DNA from: Spirochaetaceae bacterium
GTDB taxonomy: Bacteria > Spirochaetota > Spirochaetia > Treponematales > Breznakiellaceae
Length of the DNA: 21,451 nt
Assembly (NCBI GenBank): GCA_031258625.1
Contig: JAIRMO010000018.1
Coordinates: 1 to 21,451 of the forward strand
Reading direction: 5' to 3'
In this document: positions 21,114 to 21,451 of the stretch, one piece after another
Numbering within the stretch: position 1 is the stretch's first letter
Layout: every line of letters starts with the position of its first letter
The notes under the pieces: model-generated
Databases searched by the model: none
Seen by the model: only the letters and a program-made list of their open reading frames with translations
What the model was told of the DNA's origin: nothing
Translations under genes and position numbers: made by a program

Positions 21114-21144
21114 CAATCCCAAAACCCCGCTGGTTTCGGGATTG
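21114..21144. repeat. 13-bp hairpin CAATCCCAAAACC
   Basis: CAATCCCAAAACC (21114-21126) and GGTTTCGGGATTG (21132-21144) pair with one mismatch around CCGCT. Its arm sequence differs from the TGTTCC pair, but it keeps the AAAACC core. Confidence 0.6.
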
Positions 21145-21180
21145 GCTATGGCCGTGTTTGCCCCCTCTCCTGGGCAGCAT

Positions 21181-21217
21181 AAAAAAACAACATGACCCGC
21201 TGGTCATGTTGTTTTTG
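21181..21217 (-). terminator. Rho-independent terminator of the rubrerythrin gene
   Basis: AAAAACAACATGACC (21183-21197) and GGTCATGTTGTTTTT (21202-21216) are perfect 15-nt arms with a 4-nt loop. On the minus strand the hairpin ends in T7, starting about 22 nt past the stop at 21239. A shorter T5 on the plus strand means it could act in both directions. Confidence 0.9.
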
Positions 21218-21238
21218 CGGACCCTAACCCCGGGGGGA

Positions 21239-21451
21239 TTAGAAGTACCGTTTCAGCAATCCCTTGAAACCGGCGCAGTGGCGGGCTTCATCCCGGGCCA
21301 TTTCATGAACCGTGTCGTGGATGGCGTCATAGCCCCGTTCTTTCGCCCGTTTGGCCACATCCACCTTGCCGGCGCAGGCGCCGTGTTCCGCTTCAATCCT
21401 GAGTTCCAGATTCTTTTTGGTGCTGGTGGTTATCACTTCTCCCAGAAGTTC
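21239..21451 (-). CDS. Reverse-rubrerythrin / NADH peroxidase-like ferritin-fold protein, C-terminal part
   Basis: The frame is open to the right edge, so the N-terminus (expected rubredoxin-like domain and first helices of the di-iron four-helix bundle) is missing. The visible 70 residues run [18 protein letters not shown], then [45 protein letters not shown] and stop. E-x-E-H and D-E-A-R-H carry di-iron ligand residues of the family. The [18 protein letters not shown] block is what I remember from clostridial and spirochaetal NADH peroxidases that remove hydrogen peroxide in anaerobes. A GTG at 21436 is not the start, since the frame reads sensibly above it. The terminator at 21181-21217 ends its transcript. 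Confidence 0.82.
   Translation of the reverse strand, partial: ELLGEVITTSTKKNLELRIEAEHGACAGKVDVAKRAKERGYDAIHDTVHEMARDEARHCAGFKGLLKRYF

Larger units (their letters stand above)
20774..21238. other. Gene-free region full of hairpins
   Basis: This lies between the 3' end of the rubrerythrin gene and the start of the giant gene, both minus strand. No credible gene is visible. It holds at least six inverted repeats: an imperfect CCGTCCGAT/ATCGGGCGG (about 20887-20903), 20909-20930, 20953-20980, 20995-21031, 21039-21075 and 21114-21144, plus the terminator at 21181-21217. I could not pick out a convincing promoter for the giant gene. Confidence 0.65.

Overview
The window looks like chromosomal DNA of an anaerobic, fairly GC-rich spirochaete, most likely a termite-gut-type Treponema. 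The grounds are gene content and style: large Treponema-like lipoproteins with Ig-like and beta-helix repeats, an oxygen-defence protein of the reverse-rubrerythrin type, an Nfn-type ferredoxin/NADP module, a giant 2-hydroxyacyl-CoA dehydratase activase-like protein, and many dispersed intergenic hairpins. The genus is inferred, not proven. I see no rRNA, tRNA, CRISPR array, prophage or complete IS.

Layout, left to right. 1-157 (minus) is the N-terminus of a lipoprotein RND-type efflux adaptor, cut by the window edge. 158-829 has no gene but holds two GGGGTCTGACCCC-type palindromes and four hairpins, one of them a likely ftsH terminator. 830-3623 (minus) is mscS-ftsH with an 8-nt overlap, preceded upstream by a DUF432-like gene (3895-4650, minus). 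galK (4721-6052, plus) is divergent from it. 6260-6730 (minus) is a RAYT-like transposase whose HUH histidines are gone.

7097-11245 (minus) is a two-gene lipoprotein operon. The upstream gene (11245 to 9802) carries two tandem Ig-like repeats and is broken by one frameshift. The downstream gene (from about 9790 to 7097) is a glycine-rich beta-helix protein with an 18-nt tandem repeat. It has an ATA where a start codon is expected and two frameshifts, each exactly at a G9 homopolymer. A third 9-nt homopolymer lies about 90 nt upstream of the operon. This is either a phase-variable surface locus or a decaying one.

11931-14312 (plus) is nfnA-nfnB, an electron-bifurcating NADH/ferredoxin/NADP oxidoreductase. 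The remaining genes are on the minus strand. A 1489-residue fusion protein (20773 to 16304) has two ASKHA activase domains followed by two cysteine modules that look duplicated. It is followed by a patatin-like phospholipase (16294 to 15389) and serine acetyltransferase epsC (15353 to 14454), all close enough to be one operon. The window ends inside a reverse-rubrerythrin gene (21239-21451) with a strong terminator.

The most interesting items are the giant one-chain ATP-driven iron-sulfur protein, the homopolymer-interrupted lipoprotein operon, and a dispersed family of hairpins (including an exact 37-nt duplicate 17 kb apart) in a window that also holds a catalytically altered RAYT protein.
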